From Streptosporangium minutum (GTDB lineage: Bacteria > Actinomycetota > Actinomycetes > Streptosporangiales > Streptosporangiaceae), in the NCBI RefSeq assembly GCF_002149035.1, contig NZ_NGFP01000058.1, forward strand, positions 913 through 38,108: a DNA stretch of 37,196 nucleotides. The letters run 5' to 3'. Shown here piece after piece: positions 9,114 through 16,657 of this stretch (positions are counted from its first letter, which is position 1; the number at the start of each line of letters is the position of its first letter). Below the pieces are notes generated by a model. That model saw nothing but the letters and a program-made list of their open reading frames with translations. It did not search any database and had not been told where the DNA came from. Made by a program: the position numbers and the translations under genes.

Positions 9114-9530
9114 CTACCAGCGGCGGCGTTCCGCCCCGAGCCCGAGTGCCCGGGCCACCTCGCCGACGTTGTGGAACTCCCCGTCGGGCAGGTCGCGCAG
9201 GCTCTCGACGATGGCGTCGGGAGCCATCTTCGCCTCGGCGTGCGCCATGAGCTCGTCGCGGTCCGACGGCCAGTGGGCGTCGCTCAGCCATTTCGCGATG
9301 GCGCTGCGGCGCTCGACCTCCACGGCGGTGATGCCCTCGGGGGTGCCGGGCTCGTGTCCCGGCGGGTACCTCCTGGGGGTCGCCTCCTCCTCGGGGTCCA
9401 CGATCCCCTGGGGGTCCGCCCATTCCTCGGTGTGGGCGGGGCCGCTGCCGCGGACGACACCTTGGGTCTCGTGCTTCTGCTCATCATCGACGCGCGGGCC
9501 GTGCTTGGCGCTGCCGCGTTCAGCATTCAT
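9114..9530 (-). CDS. DUF2795 domain protein
   Basis: 138 residues. The N-terminal half is polar and disordered (Glu/Pro/Gly-rich; HETQGVVRGSGPAHTEEW). The C-terminal half carries a DUF2795 pattern: a short helical repeat with WPSDRDELMAHAEAKMAPDAIVESL and LPDGEFHNVGEVARALG. DUF2795 proteins are common in actinomycetes and of unknown function. GGGAGG is well placed upstream of ATG 9530. A GGGTAC element (minus strand, 9572-9567) lies 37 nt upstream of the start and resembles the -10 of stress sigma factors of the SigB group, but I see no convincing -35. Confidence 0.82.
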   Translation of the reverse strand: MNAERGSAKHGPRVDDEQKHETQGVVRGSGPAHTEEWADPQGIVDPEEEATPRRYPPGHEPGTPEGITAVEVERRSAIAKWLSDAHWPSDRDELMAHAEAKMAPDAIVESLRDLPDGEFHNVGEVARALGLGAERRRW

Positions 9531-9669
9531 GACCTGACCTCCCGAAACAGGGTCGTGAGGTGTCCCGTACCCACTACCCGAGTGCCCACATCTCCCGCTT
9601 ACCTCCTAAATGTCCCCTTTCGTTAAGTAGCTGTGTAAATCCCCAGAAAAGGGGCAAGTGGCCGATACC

Positions 9670-9709
9670 GGATCCGTCTCGTCCGCTCCCCGCGGAGCGG
9701 AGCGGATCC
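9670..9709 (+). other. Long two-part stem-loop in gabD upstream region
   Basis: Outer arms GGATCCG (9670-9676) and CGGATCC (9703-9709) enclose an inner perfect stem CCGCTCC - CCGC - GGAGCGG (9683-9700). It lies in the 362-bp stretch 9531-9892 that has no gene. The left part of that stretch, to about 9650, is AT-richer and probably carries the divergent promoters. I see no T-run, so a simple terminator is not obvious; an RNA leader element or a recombination relic is possible. Confidence 0.45.
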
Positions 9710-9892
9710 CGATGACAGGGGGACAGGACGCCGATCTCCGCGGCTGCCTGCCCGCGTCCCGCGCATGGCCGGCGTCGTCAGGGGCGGCCCGCCCCGCGGG
9801 AACCCGCCGCGCCGCCGGCCCGGTCCCCGTCCGGAAGCTCTCAAGCCCGACTGCCCCGTCGTCCGAGGGCGACGGTTGCCGAGGAGGTAGCG

Positions 9893-11266
9893 ATGGCGAT
9901 CGCGACGATCAACCCCGCCACGGGGGAGACGCTGAAGACCTTCGAACCGCTGAGCGAACACGAGGTGGACGAGCGGCTCGTACTCGCCGCCGCGGAGTTC
10001 GAGACCTACCGCGCCACCGACTTCAAGCAGCGGGCGGCCTGGATGCAGAGCGCCGCCGGCCTGCTGGAGTCCGAGCAGGAGCAGGTGGCCCGGCTGATGA
10101 CCACCGAGATGGGCAAGACGCTGGTCTCGGCCAGGGCGGAGGTGGCCAAGTGCGTGAAGGGGATGCGCTACTACGCCGAGCACGCCGAGGAGTTCCTGGC
10201 CGACGAGCAGGCCGACGCCCCCGCGGTGGGAGCGCGCCGGGCGTACGCGCGCTACCAGCCGCTCGGGCCGGTGCTCGCGGTGATGCCGTGGAACTTCCCC
10301 CTGTGGCAGGCGGTCCGGTTCGCCGCCCCGGCGCTGATGGCCGGCAACGTGGGGCTGCTCAAGCACGCCTCGAACGTGCCGCAGACCGCGCTCTACCTGG
10401 GCGAGCTGTTCGCCCGCGCGGGGTTCCCGCGCGGCTGCTTCCAGACCCTGCTGATCGGCTCCGGGCAGGTCGAGGCGGTCCTGCGGGACCAGCGGGTGGT
10501 GGCGGCCACGCTGACCGGGTCCGAGCCGGCCGGCCGGTCGGTCGCGTCGATCGCGGGCAGCGAGGTCAAGAAGACCGTCCTGGAGCTGGGCGGTTCGGAC
10601 CCCTACATCGTGATGCCGTCCGCCGACCTCGACGGAGCCGTGGCCACCGCGGTCACCGCGCGGGTGCAGAACAACGGCCAGTCCTGCATCGCGGCCAAGC
10701 GGTTCATCGTGCACGCCGAGGTGTACGACGACTTCGCCGACCGGTTCGTGGCGCGGATGGAGGCGCTGCGGGTGGGGGACCCGGAGGACGAGTCGACCGA
10801 CGTGGGGCCGCTCGCCACCCAGCAGGGCCGCGACGACGTCGAGAAGATCGTGGCCGACGCGGCCGGGCGCGGCGCGCGGGTGCTGTGCGGAGGATGGAGC
10901 CCCGACCGGCCCGGCTGGTTCTACCAGCCGACCGTGGTCGCCGACATCACCCCGGAGATGAGGCTGTTCAGCGAGGAGGTGTTCGGCCCGGTCGCCTCGC
11001 TGTACCGTGTCGGTGACATCGACGAGGCGCTCGCCCTGGCCAACATCACCTCCTTCGGGCTCGGCTCCAACGCCTGGACCGCCGACGTGGTCGAGCAGGA
11101 GCGCTTCGTCGCCGATCTGGAGGCCGGCATCGTCTGCGTCAACGGCATGGTCGTCTCCTACCCCGAGCTGCCGTTCGGCGGAGTCAAGAACTCCGGGTAC
11201 GGCCGGGAGCTGTCCGCGCACGGCATCCGCGAGTTCTGCAACATCAAGGCCGTCTGGATCGGCTGA
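9893..11266 (+). CDS. gabD: Succinate-semialdehyde dehydrogenase-type aldehyde dehydrogenase
   Basis: 457 residues, slightly shorter than classical ALDHs, as usual for the GabD1/Sad-like group. It oxidises succinic semialdehyde (or a related aldehyde) to the acid with NAD(P)+, the last step of GABA degradation. Key residues are visible: MPWNFPLW (Asn134), KHAS (Lys157), the general base in LELGGSDP (Glu231), the nucleophile in NNGQSC (Cys265), and EEVFGPV near the C-terminus. GAGGAGGT directly upstream fixes ATG 9893. No GABA aminotransferase is adjacent, so the in vivo aldehyde is uncertain. A 9-bp stem (11292-11334) follows as a likely terminator. Confidence 0.88.
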   Translation: MAIATINPATGETLKTFEPLSEHEVDERLVLAAAEFETYRATDFKQRAAWMQSAAGLLESEQEQVARLMTTEMGKTLVSARAEVAKCVKGMRYYAEHAEEFLADEQADAPAVGARRAYARYQPLGPVLAVMPWNFPLWQAVRFAAPALMAGNVGLLKHASNVPQTALYLGELFARAGFPRGCFQTLLIGSGQVEAVLRDQRVVAATLTGSEPAGRSVASIAGSEVKKTVLELGGSDPYIVMPSADLDGAVATAVTARVQNNGQSCIAAKRFIVHAEVYDDFADRFVARMEALRVGDPEDESTDVGPLATQQGRDDVEKIVADAAGRGARVLCGGWSPDRPGWFYQPTVVADITPEMRLFSEEVFGPVASLYRVGDIDEALALANITSFGLGSNAWTADVVEQERFVADLEAGIVCVNGMVVSYPELPFGGVKNSGYGRELSAHGIREFCNIKAVWIG

Positions 11267-11291
11267 GCCGCCGACGGGACCGAGCCGCTCA

Positions 11292-11334
11292 GGCAGCCCG
11301 CGCCGGGTGCCGTCAGGAGCACCTCCGGGCTGCC
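11292..11334 (+). terminator. Candidate terminator after aldehyde dehydrogenase gene
   Basis: GGCAGCCCG (11292-11300) pairs with CGGGCTGCC (11326-11334), a 9-bp stem around a 25-nt loop, beginning 25 bp after the stop. There is no U-tract, which is common in GC-rich actinomycetes. Confidence 0.45.
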
Positions 11335-11356
11335 CTCGCGGGCCGGGAAGTCATAC

Positions 11357-11405
11357 GGACCGGCCCGCCAGGGGGCGCGCCCCAGGGGGTCGAGCGGGCC
11401 GGTCC
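11357..11405 (-). terminator. Strong inverted repeat terminating the PLP-enzyme gene
   Basis: GGACCGGCCCGC (11357-11368) and GCGGGCCGGTCC (11394-11405) are perfect 12-bp complements. The loop itself contains the palindrome GGGGCGCGCCCC. It starts five bases beyond the stop codon of the minus-strand gene and separates the two converging genes, so it may act in both directions. Confidence 0.65.
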
Positions 11406-11409
11406 GCGA

Positions 11410-12720
11410 TCATGGAGTGGCGGAGCGGCGCAGGGCGACCGCGTCCTGGAGGACCTTGACGGGGTCCTGGCCGTCGATCAGCAGGCGGCGCATCAGCGTC
11501 GCCACCTCGGGCATGCTCTCCGGGCCGAGGCCGCGGCGGGTCACCTCCTGGGTGCCGATCCGCAGGCCCCGCATGGGCTCGCCGGGAGCCTGGTCGGGCA
11601 GGCCGATGCCGCTGAGGTAGACGCCGCCCTCGGCCAGCAGCCGGGCCGCGTCGTCCCCGCCGCCGAACGCGGCGGCGTCCACCGCCACATGGTGGGAGAC
11701 GGTCCAGCCCAGATGGGAGGCCGCGACGGTGAAGCCCTCGCCCTCCAGCGCCGCGGCCAGCGCCCTGGCGTTGGCGATGCAGCGGTCGGCGTAGGCGGGG
11801 CCGGCGGCGGCGTGCTCGGCGGCGGCGACGGCCAGCGGGGCCAGCCGGGAGGCGTCGTAGTTCGCGGTCAGGCCGGGGTAGGCGGCCGTGGACACCCGGT
11901 GCGCGAGATCCTCGTCGCGGCTCACGACGGCCGCGCCGGGCGGGCCGCCGAAGGACTTGTAGGTCGACATGGTCACCAGGTGCGCCCCCTCGTCCAGCGG
12001 CCGCTGGAACCGGCCGCCCGCGATCAGGCCGGCCATGTGCGAGGCGTCGTAGACCAGGACCGCGCCCACCTCGTCGCACGCCGCCCGGACCCGCGCGACG
12101 TCGTGCGGGAACAGCATCAGGCTCGCGCCGACCACCACCAGCGCCGGCCGCTGCTCCCGCAGGAACGCCGGCAGCGCGTCGTAGTCGATGTCGAACCGGC
12201 CGGCGTCGTAGGGCAGGTCGACCACCCGCAGGCCCCGGACCCCGGCCGCGCCCTGGGCGTGGTGACTGGCATGGCCGCCGGCGGCCTCCGGCAGCACCGC
12301 GATCGTGTCGCCCGGCCGGGCGAACGCGGTGTAGCAGGCGAGGTTGGCCATCGTCGCGCTCTGCAGCCTGACCTCGGCGAACTCGCCGCCCATCAACGCC
12401 GCGACCTGGAGCGGGGCGAGCACCTCCAGCACGTCCAGCTCATCCAGCCCGGTCTGGAACTTCTCTCCCGGCCAGCCCATGGAGGGACGGCTGCCCAGGG
12501 AGAGCTCGTGGGCGGCGCGAGCACGCTCGCTCATCGTGTTGGTGCCCGCGTACAGGACGATCCCATCCTCGTCGAGACGGCCCCGATGCTCGGCGAGCAC
12601 CGCGTCGATCAGACGGGTGACCTCGTGGAGGTCCAGCCCGCCCAGCTCCGACTCCAGCTCCACCAGGCGTCGCTGTGCCCGGGACGAGGCCCAGGGGGCA
12701 ACTCGGCTGCGCTCTTCCAC
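11410..12720 (-). CDS. SHMT-like PLP-dependent enzyme (fold type I)
   Basis: 436-residue homologue of serine hydroxymethyltransferase. The PLP lysine is in MSTYKSFGGPPGA (Lys255; canonical GlyA has TTHKT). Asp225 and His228 in YDASHMAGL match the SHMT DMAHxAGL motif, and RIGTQEVTRRG near the C-terminus matches the RIGTPAxTTRG motif. The N-terminal region diverges: GTNTMSE replaces the usual ASEN, and the tetrahydrofolate-contact region is unlike GlyA. It may therefore be an aldolase or alpha-methylserine-type enzyme rather than the housekeeping GlyA. GTG 12720 has AAGGAA upstream at good spacing. It is divergent from a PucR-type regulator, which probably controls it. Confidence 0.82.
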   Translation of the reverse strand: MEERSRVAPWASSRAQRRLVELESELGGLDLHEVTRLIDAVLAEHRGRLDEDGIVLYAGTNTMSERARAAHELSLGSRPSMGWPGEKFQTGLDELDVLEVLAPLQVAALMGGEFAEVRLQSATMANLACYTAFARPGDTIAVLPEAAGGHASHHAQGAAGVRGLRVVDLPYDAGRFDIDYDALPAFLREQRPALVVVGASLMLFPHDVARVRAACDEVGAVLVYDASHMAGLIAGGRFQRPLDEGAHLVTMSTYKSFGGPPGAAVVSRDEDLAHRVSTAAYPGLTANYDASRLAPLAVAAAEHAAAGPAYADRCIANARALAAALEGEGFTVAASHLGWTVSHHVAVDAAAFGGGDDAARLLAEGGVYLSGIGLPDQAPGEPMRGLRIGTQEVTRRGLGPESMPEVATLMRRLLIDGQDPVKVLQDAVALRRSATP

Positions 12721-12802
12721 GGCGGTTCCTTCCGGAAAGGGGGTTGATGCGACGGTACGGCTCGGGCTGGAAAGTCGTCATCGTCCCTCAAGTGGAGATC
12801 AT

Positions 12803-12818
12803 TCCTACATCTGTAGGA
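12803..12818. promoter_or_regulatory. Palindromic operator candidate between PLP enzyme and PucR gene
   Basis: TCCTACA-TC-TGTAGGA is a perfect inverted repeat with 7-bp arms. It lies in the 105-bp divergent region and overlaps the AGGA ribosome binding site of the PucR gene. This position fits autoregulation plus control of the divergent enzyme gene. Confidence 0.55.
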
Positions 12819-12825
12819 TTCATGG

Positions 12826-14055
12826 GTGATCGCGCATAATGTCCAGGACCTTCTTGATTCCCTGGCCATGGCCGTCGGGCGGGGCATGGCCGTGGACGAC
12901 CCCGAGGGCAGGGTCGTCGCGCACAGCGTCCACCACGGCGACTTCGACCGGGTCCGGGCCCAGGCGATCCTGTCCAGATCCGTCCCCGCCGAGGTCGAGG
13001 TCTGGCAGGAGGCCCACGGGGTGGCCACGACCCGCGAGCCGGTCAGGATCCCGGCCAACCCGGCGCTCGGCATGGCGGCCAGGCTCTGCGTGCCGCTGCT
13101 CCACCGGGGCAGGCGTGTCGGCTCCCTCTGGGTCATCGAGGGCGGCGGCCCGCTGAGCCCCGAGGAGGAGGCCAGGACCGTGCGCGACGCCGCCGCCATC
13201 GCCGCCCTGCTCGACGGCGGCGGCAGCTCCCACACCCTGCGCCGCCTGCTCAACGGGGAGATCACCGTCCCGCGGGCGGCCGGGATCCTCGGCGAGGGGC
13301 CGCTACGGGTTCTGGCCGTGCGCGCCCCGGCCGGTCGCGGTGACTCCGTGCGGGGCGACCTCGCGTGGGACGGCGGCTCACGCGGTGACGCCGTGCGGGG
13401 CGACCTCGTGCGGCGCGACGGCTCACGCGGCGACTCCGTACGGGATGACGGCGCGAGGGGCGACGCGGTGCCGGGTGACGGCTCACGGGGCGACGCCGTA
13501 CCCGGGGAGCCGGGAGGACTGGCCGGAGTGGTCGGCGACGAGCTCTCCCGGATGCGCCGTCCCCCCGCCTTCGCGGTCGTCGACCGGCACGCCGTGCTGC
13601 TGCTCAACGGCGGTGAGGACGCGCCGGCGCTGGGGGAGTCGCTGGCCGCCAGAGCCGGCGGCCTCGTGGGGATCAGCGCGGTCCATCCCGGACTCGGATC
13701 GCTCCGGCAGGCGTACGGCGAGGCGGTCGCCGCGGCCAGGGCCGCCGCGGCCGAGCCGGCGCTCGGGCCGGTCGCCCGCTGGCCGGAACTCGGCGTCTAC
13801 CGGCTGCTCGCCGACCCCACGGTCTCCCCGCTCGGCTCGCTGCGCGAGCATCCGGCGCTCGCCGTCACGCTGGAGACCTACCTGGACCACGGGGGGGACG
13901 CCCAGGAGACGGCCCGCCTGCTCCACCTGCACCGCACCAGCCTCTACTACCGTCTGGCCAGGATCGAGGAGCTGACCGGGCGGAGCCTGAAGGATGGAAC
14001 CCAACGGTTAGAACTCCATCTCGCGCTGAAGCTCGCCCGCTGGAACACGGTGTAG
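12826..14055 (+). CDS. PucR/CdaR-family transcriptional regulator
   Basis: 409 residues. The N-terminal half is GAF-like (AVDDPEGRVVAHSVHHGDFDRVR ... LCVPLLHRGRRVGSLWVIE). The C-terminal HTH_30 domain is clear: ETARLLHLHRTSLYYRLARIEELTGRSL followed by QRLELHLALKL. PucR/CdaR proteins usually sense a metabolite and control a nearby catabolic gene; here the divergent SHMT-like enzyme is the obvious target. GTG 12826 is preceded by AGGA seven bases upstream. Residues 171-228 are a degenerate, charged RGDxVRGD repeat not expected in the family. Together with the coupling of its ribosome binding site to a palindrome, this makes the gene worth a closer look. Confidence 0.87.
   Translation: MIAHNVQDLLDSLAMAVGRGMAVDDPEGRVVAHSVHHGDFDRVRAQAILSRSVPAEVEVWQEAHGVATTREPVRIPANPALGMAARLCVPLLHRGRRVGSLWVIEGGGPLSPEEEARTVRDAAAIAALLDGGGSSHTLRRLLNGEITVPRAAGILGEGPLRVLAVRAPAGRGDSVRGDLAWDGGSRGDAVRGDLVRRDGSRGDSVRDDGARGDAVPGDGSRGDAVPGEPGGLAGVVGDELSRMRRPPAFAVVDRHAVLLLNGGEDAPALGESLAARAGGLVGISAVHPGLGSLRQAYGEAVAAARAAAAEPALGPVARWPELGVYRLLADPTVSPLGSLREHPALAVTLETYLDHGGDAQETARLLHLHRTSLYYRLARIEELTGRSLKDGTQRLELHLALKLARWNTV
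13336..13509 (+). repeat. Degenerate in-frame RGD-type repeat in PucR gene
   Basis: Within 58 codons the pattern (S)RGD(S/A)V(R/P) recurs about six times (RGDSVRGD, RGDAVRGD, RGDSVRDD, RGDAVPGD, RGDAVPGE). The DNA shows matching imperfect tandem units such as GGCTCACGCGGTGACGCCGT. It forms a hydrophilic linker between the sensor-like half and the HTH half. Confidence 0.8.
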
Positions 14056-14117
14056 AGACGGATAAATCCGGGCACAGCTCTCCGGTGCTGCAGTTGATCA
14101 GCGAGGTCGTCACCGTC

Positions 14118-14243
14118 ATGGTCGTTCTCGCGCTCGTCTGGCTGGCGATGCTCGTCGCCTCCGTGGTCGTCCTCCTCGCGCTGGCCGCGTTGGCCCTGAC
14201 GACCCCGCGGGAGCAGGATGGTGCCAGGACTCCCAGGAGGTAG
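14118..14243 (+). CDS. Possible small membrane peptide
   Basis: A 41-residue ORF (MVVLALVWLAMLVASVVVL..., tail TTPREQDGARTPRR) with one strong transmembrane helix. TTG 14094 or GTG 14085 would extend it. Its stop TAG lies three bases before the WS/DGAT ATG, and its last codons contain that gene's AGGAGG. It could be a coupled leader peptide or chance coding in a GC-rich region. No clear ribosome binding site precedes ATG 14118. Confidence 0.35.
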   Translation: MVVLALVWLAMLVASVVVLLALAALALTTPREQDGARTPRR

Positions 14244-14246
14244 AGG

Positions 14247-15683
14247 ATGCGGCAGCTCAGCGCGGTGGACACGCAGTTTCTGAACTTCGAGACCTCGACG
14301 AACGTCGCCAACATCGCCGGACTGGCGATCCTGTCGGGCGGGCTGACCCGAGGTGACCTGCTCTCCCTGCTGGCCAGACGGCTCCACCTGGCCCCGCCCT
14401 TCCGGCGGCGACTCGCCCTCGTGCCGTTCGGCCTGGACCGTCCGTACTGGACCGAGGAGGGCAGGATCGATCTCGACTACCACGTGCGGGAGATCGCGCT
14501 GCCCGCGCCGGGCACCGACGAGCAGCTCGGCGAGCAGGTGGCGCGGCTGCACGCCCGGCGCCTGGACCGCCGCTGCCCGCTCTGGGAGATGTATCTGATC
14601 CACGGCCTGTCCGGCGGCAGGACGGCCCTCTACATGAAGGTCCACCACGCCGCGGTCGACGGCGTCACCGGCGCCGGCGTCCTCGCCGCCCTGCTGGACA
14701 CCTCTCCCGAGCCCGCCGAGATCGCGATGGCGCCCGAGGCGGAGCCGGAGGAACGGATCGACACGCGGGAGATGATGGCCAGAGGCGTCGCCAACGTCGT
14801 CCTCAACCCGGCGCACACGGTGAGGTTCCTGGCCAACGCCGTTCCCCACCTGGACGAGATCCCCGTCCTCTCACAGCTTCCCGGAGCCGGGCTGGTCTCC
14901 CGGGTCACCCGGGATCTGGCCCATCGCCTGTCCGGCGAGGCCACGGTGCCCGCCCTGCCCCGCATGACACCCCCGCGCACGCCCTTCAGCGGCCGGATCA
15001 CCGGCCATCGCCGCTTCGCCTTCACCGCCCTGCCGCTGGAGGAGGTCAAGCAGGTCAAGAACGCCTTCGGCGTCACGGTGAACGACGTGGTGATGACCAT
15101 GTGCGCGGGAGCGCTGCGGCAGTGGCTGCTCAAGCACGACGCGCTTCCGGACCAGCCGCTCGTCGCGGGCGTGCCGTTCTCCCTGCGCGCCCCCGGCGAC
15201 TGGAGCGAGGGCAACCAGGTCACCATCATGATCACCACACTGGCCACCCAGGTCGCCGATCCGCTGGAGCGGCTGCGGGCCGTACACGACGCGATGGCTC
15301 TGATCAAGGACCGCGCGTCGCCGGCCCCGGCCCGCTGGATCCAGGAGGTCAGCGACATGATGCCCTCGGCCCTGACCGGCCTGGCCGCCCGTGCCGCCTT
15401 CAACCTGTTCGCCGGGACCGCGGGCCCGATCAACGTGGTGATCTCCAACGTCCCCGGTCCGCAGCTCCCGCTCTACGTGAGCGGGGTCCGGCTGCTCTCC
15501 TATCACCCCGTCTCGGTGATCACCGACGTCAGTGGCGGTCTCAACATCACGGCCTTCTCCTACGACGGCTCACTTGACGTGGGCGTGATCGCCTGTCGGG
15601 AGATGGTCCCGGATGTGTGGGTCGTCACCGACTACCTCCGGGACGCCCTCTCCGAACTCAAGCTCCTCGCTGAGCAGGAGTGA
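14247..15683 (+). CDS. Wax ester synthase / diacylglycerol acyltransferase (WS/DGAT)
   Basis: 478-residue bifunctional acyltransferase that esterifies diacylglycerol or fatty alcohols with acyl-CoA for storage lipid. The active site HHAAVDG is at residues 133-139 (His134, Asp138). Other family blocks are MRQLSAVDTQFLNFE at the start, FRRRLALVPFGLDRPYW, and the C-terminal NVVISNVPGPQLPLYVSGVRL. AGGAGG at 14235-14240 fixes ATG 14247. Length is normal. Its last 114 bp overlap the 3' end of the opposing ATPase gene. Confidence 0.92.
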   Translation: MRQLSAVDTQFLNFETSTNVANIAGLAILSGGLTRGDLLSLLARRLHLAPPFRRRLALVPFGLDRPYWTEEGRIDLDYHVREIALPAPGTDEQLGEQVARLHARRLDRRCPLWEMYLIHGLSGGRTALYMKVHHAAVDGVTGAGVLAALLDTSPEPAEIAMAPEAEPEERIDTREMMARGVANVVLNPAHTVRFLANAVPHLDEIPVLSQLPGAGLVSRVTRDLAHRLSGEATVPALPRMTPPRTPFSGRITGHRRFAFTALPLEEVKQVKNAFGVTVNDVVMTMCAGALRQWLLKHDALPDQPLVAGVPFSLRAPGDWSEGNQVTIMITTLATQVADPLERLRAVHDAMALIKDRASPAPARWIQEVSDMMPSALTGLAARAAFNLFAGTAGPINVVISNVPGPQLPLYVSGVRLLSYHPVSVITDVSGGLNITAFSYDGSLDVGVIACREMVPDVWVVTDYLRDALSELKLLAEQE

Positions 15684-16100
15684 CAGCCCCGGGGCATCCT
15701 TGACGAAGCGCAGCTTCTTCTCCAGGCAGACGATCGAGCCCCGCTCGTGCCGGTTGACGAAACGGATGTCATCGGCCAGCGCCCTCATGATGAGCAGGCC
15801 GCGGCCGTGCTCGGAGGTCGACGGGGGCGACGAGCGCGGCCCGGAGAAGTCGAAACCGTCCCCGGCGTCCACCACCTTGATCACACAGCGGTCGCGGTAG
15901 AGCTCGGTGCTCACCATGTAGTCGTCGCTGGGAGCGGCGTGCTGGATCACGTTGGAACACGCCTCCGAGAGCATGAGCTGGATGTCCTCACGGATCTGCG
16001 ACTCCACCCCCAAGGCGGAGAGCGATGCGTCCAGCAGTTGCCGGATGACGGGAACACTCGCGGCGTCGCGCGGCAGACGCAACGAAATCGTAGCCTCCAC
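15570..16100 (-). CDS. Anti-sigma-type ATP-binding protein (RsbW/HATPase_c)
   Basis: 176-residue GHKL ATPase of the RsbW/SpoIIAB-like group, which binds ATP and often phosphorylates anti-sigma antagonists or sequesters a sigma factor. The N-box is LSEACSNVIQHA (Glu46, Asn50), G1 is VVDAGDGFDF (Asp78), and G2 is EHGRGLLIM. GTG 16100 has a near-perfect AAGGAGGAGCT upstream; the longer open frame to 16355 is not needed. The catalytic fold ends near residue 130. The last 45 residues read antisense through the end of the WS/DGAT gene and look unlike the family. No STAS or sigma gene is adjacent, so its partner is elsewhere. Confidence 0.85.
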   Translation of the reverse strand: MEATISLRLPRDAASVPVIRQLLDASLSALGVESQIREDIQLMLSEACSNVIQHAAPSDDYMVSTELYRDRCVIKVVDAGDGFDFSGPRSSPPSTSEHGRGLLIMRALADDIRFVNRHERGSIVCLEKKLRFVKDAPGLSLLLSEELEFGEGVPEVVGDDPHIRDHLPTGDHAHVK

Positions 16101-16414
16101 AGCTCCTCCTTCACAGATGACCTCTAGAGCCTTGCCCCGCCTCGGTCGTCCTAATCGAGCGGAGGGAGTGTGTCTGCGCGCCGGCCCGCGCGAGCGGCGC
16201 GTCCGGCACTCCGATGGCATTCTGGGATCTTCGGTAGCCGGGGCGCACGGAGACGGCCACCCTGTGATCACCCGGGGTCCGTGAAGACGCTCGAAGGTCG
16301 CGTGATGGCCGCGGTCGACCGCGTGAATAGGCCAAACCCATGCTGACCAGGGCAAACGTGCACCACGCGATCCGGTTCCGAGGTTCTGCGGACCCCCGGG
16401 TCTCGCTCGATCGT

Positions 16415-16450
16415 CTTATGTGAGCACTTTTATATAAGGACTGTTATATT
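16415..16450 (+). promoter_or_regulatory. AT-rich palindromic promoter/operator before small ORF and MFS gene
   Basis: In a very GC-rich setting this patch holds ATATAA-GGACTG-TTATAT (16432-16449) and a wider pair CTTAT (16415-16419)/ATAAG (16434-16438). TATATT (16445-16450) is placed as a -10 seven bases before GTG 16457, which would make that transcript leaderless. The arms look like a repressor site over the promoter. The rest of the gene-free stretch 16101-16414 shows nothing I can name. Confidence 0.5.
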
Positions 16451-16456
16451 GACGCC

Positions 16457-16657
16457 GTGACATCTCTGGACCCCCCTGCGCCGTCCGGGCGGCGGCCGGC
16501 GCTTCATGTCCCGCCGACGGCCATGGACGGCCGGATCGAATCCGTGCGCATCGAGCGCGGCCGTCCCCGGTCCGCCCATCCTCTGATCCGCCCCGGCGAG
16601 CCTCTTGCCGGTCCGGCGTCCGCGGCCCCTTCCCTGCCGGCGGAGCAGCGCCCATGA
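16457..16657 (+). CDS. Possible leaderless small ORF coupled to MFS gene
   Basis: 66 codons from GTG 16457, Pro/Arg-rich and without a recognisable domain. It ends with TGA overlapping the MFS ATG (ATGA at 16654-16657). The -10-like TATATT lies seven bases before the GTG. It could be a real leader peptide that couples translation to the transporter, or simply the 5' leader region of the transporter mRNA. Confidence 0.35.
   Translation: MTSLDPPAPSGRRPALHVPPTAMDGRIESVRIERGRPRSAHPLIRPGEPLAGPASAAPSLPAEQRP

Noticed and set aside
13262..13509. CRISPR-like array in the PucR gene
   Set aside because: The repeats are in frame, imperfect, without unique spacers of constant length, and lie inside a coding gene.
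16101..16355. Upstream extension of the ATPase gene
   Set aside because: A near-perfect ribosome binding site before GTG 16100 and the end of family similarity there set the start; the extension is unlike any HATPase.
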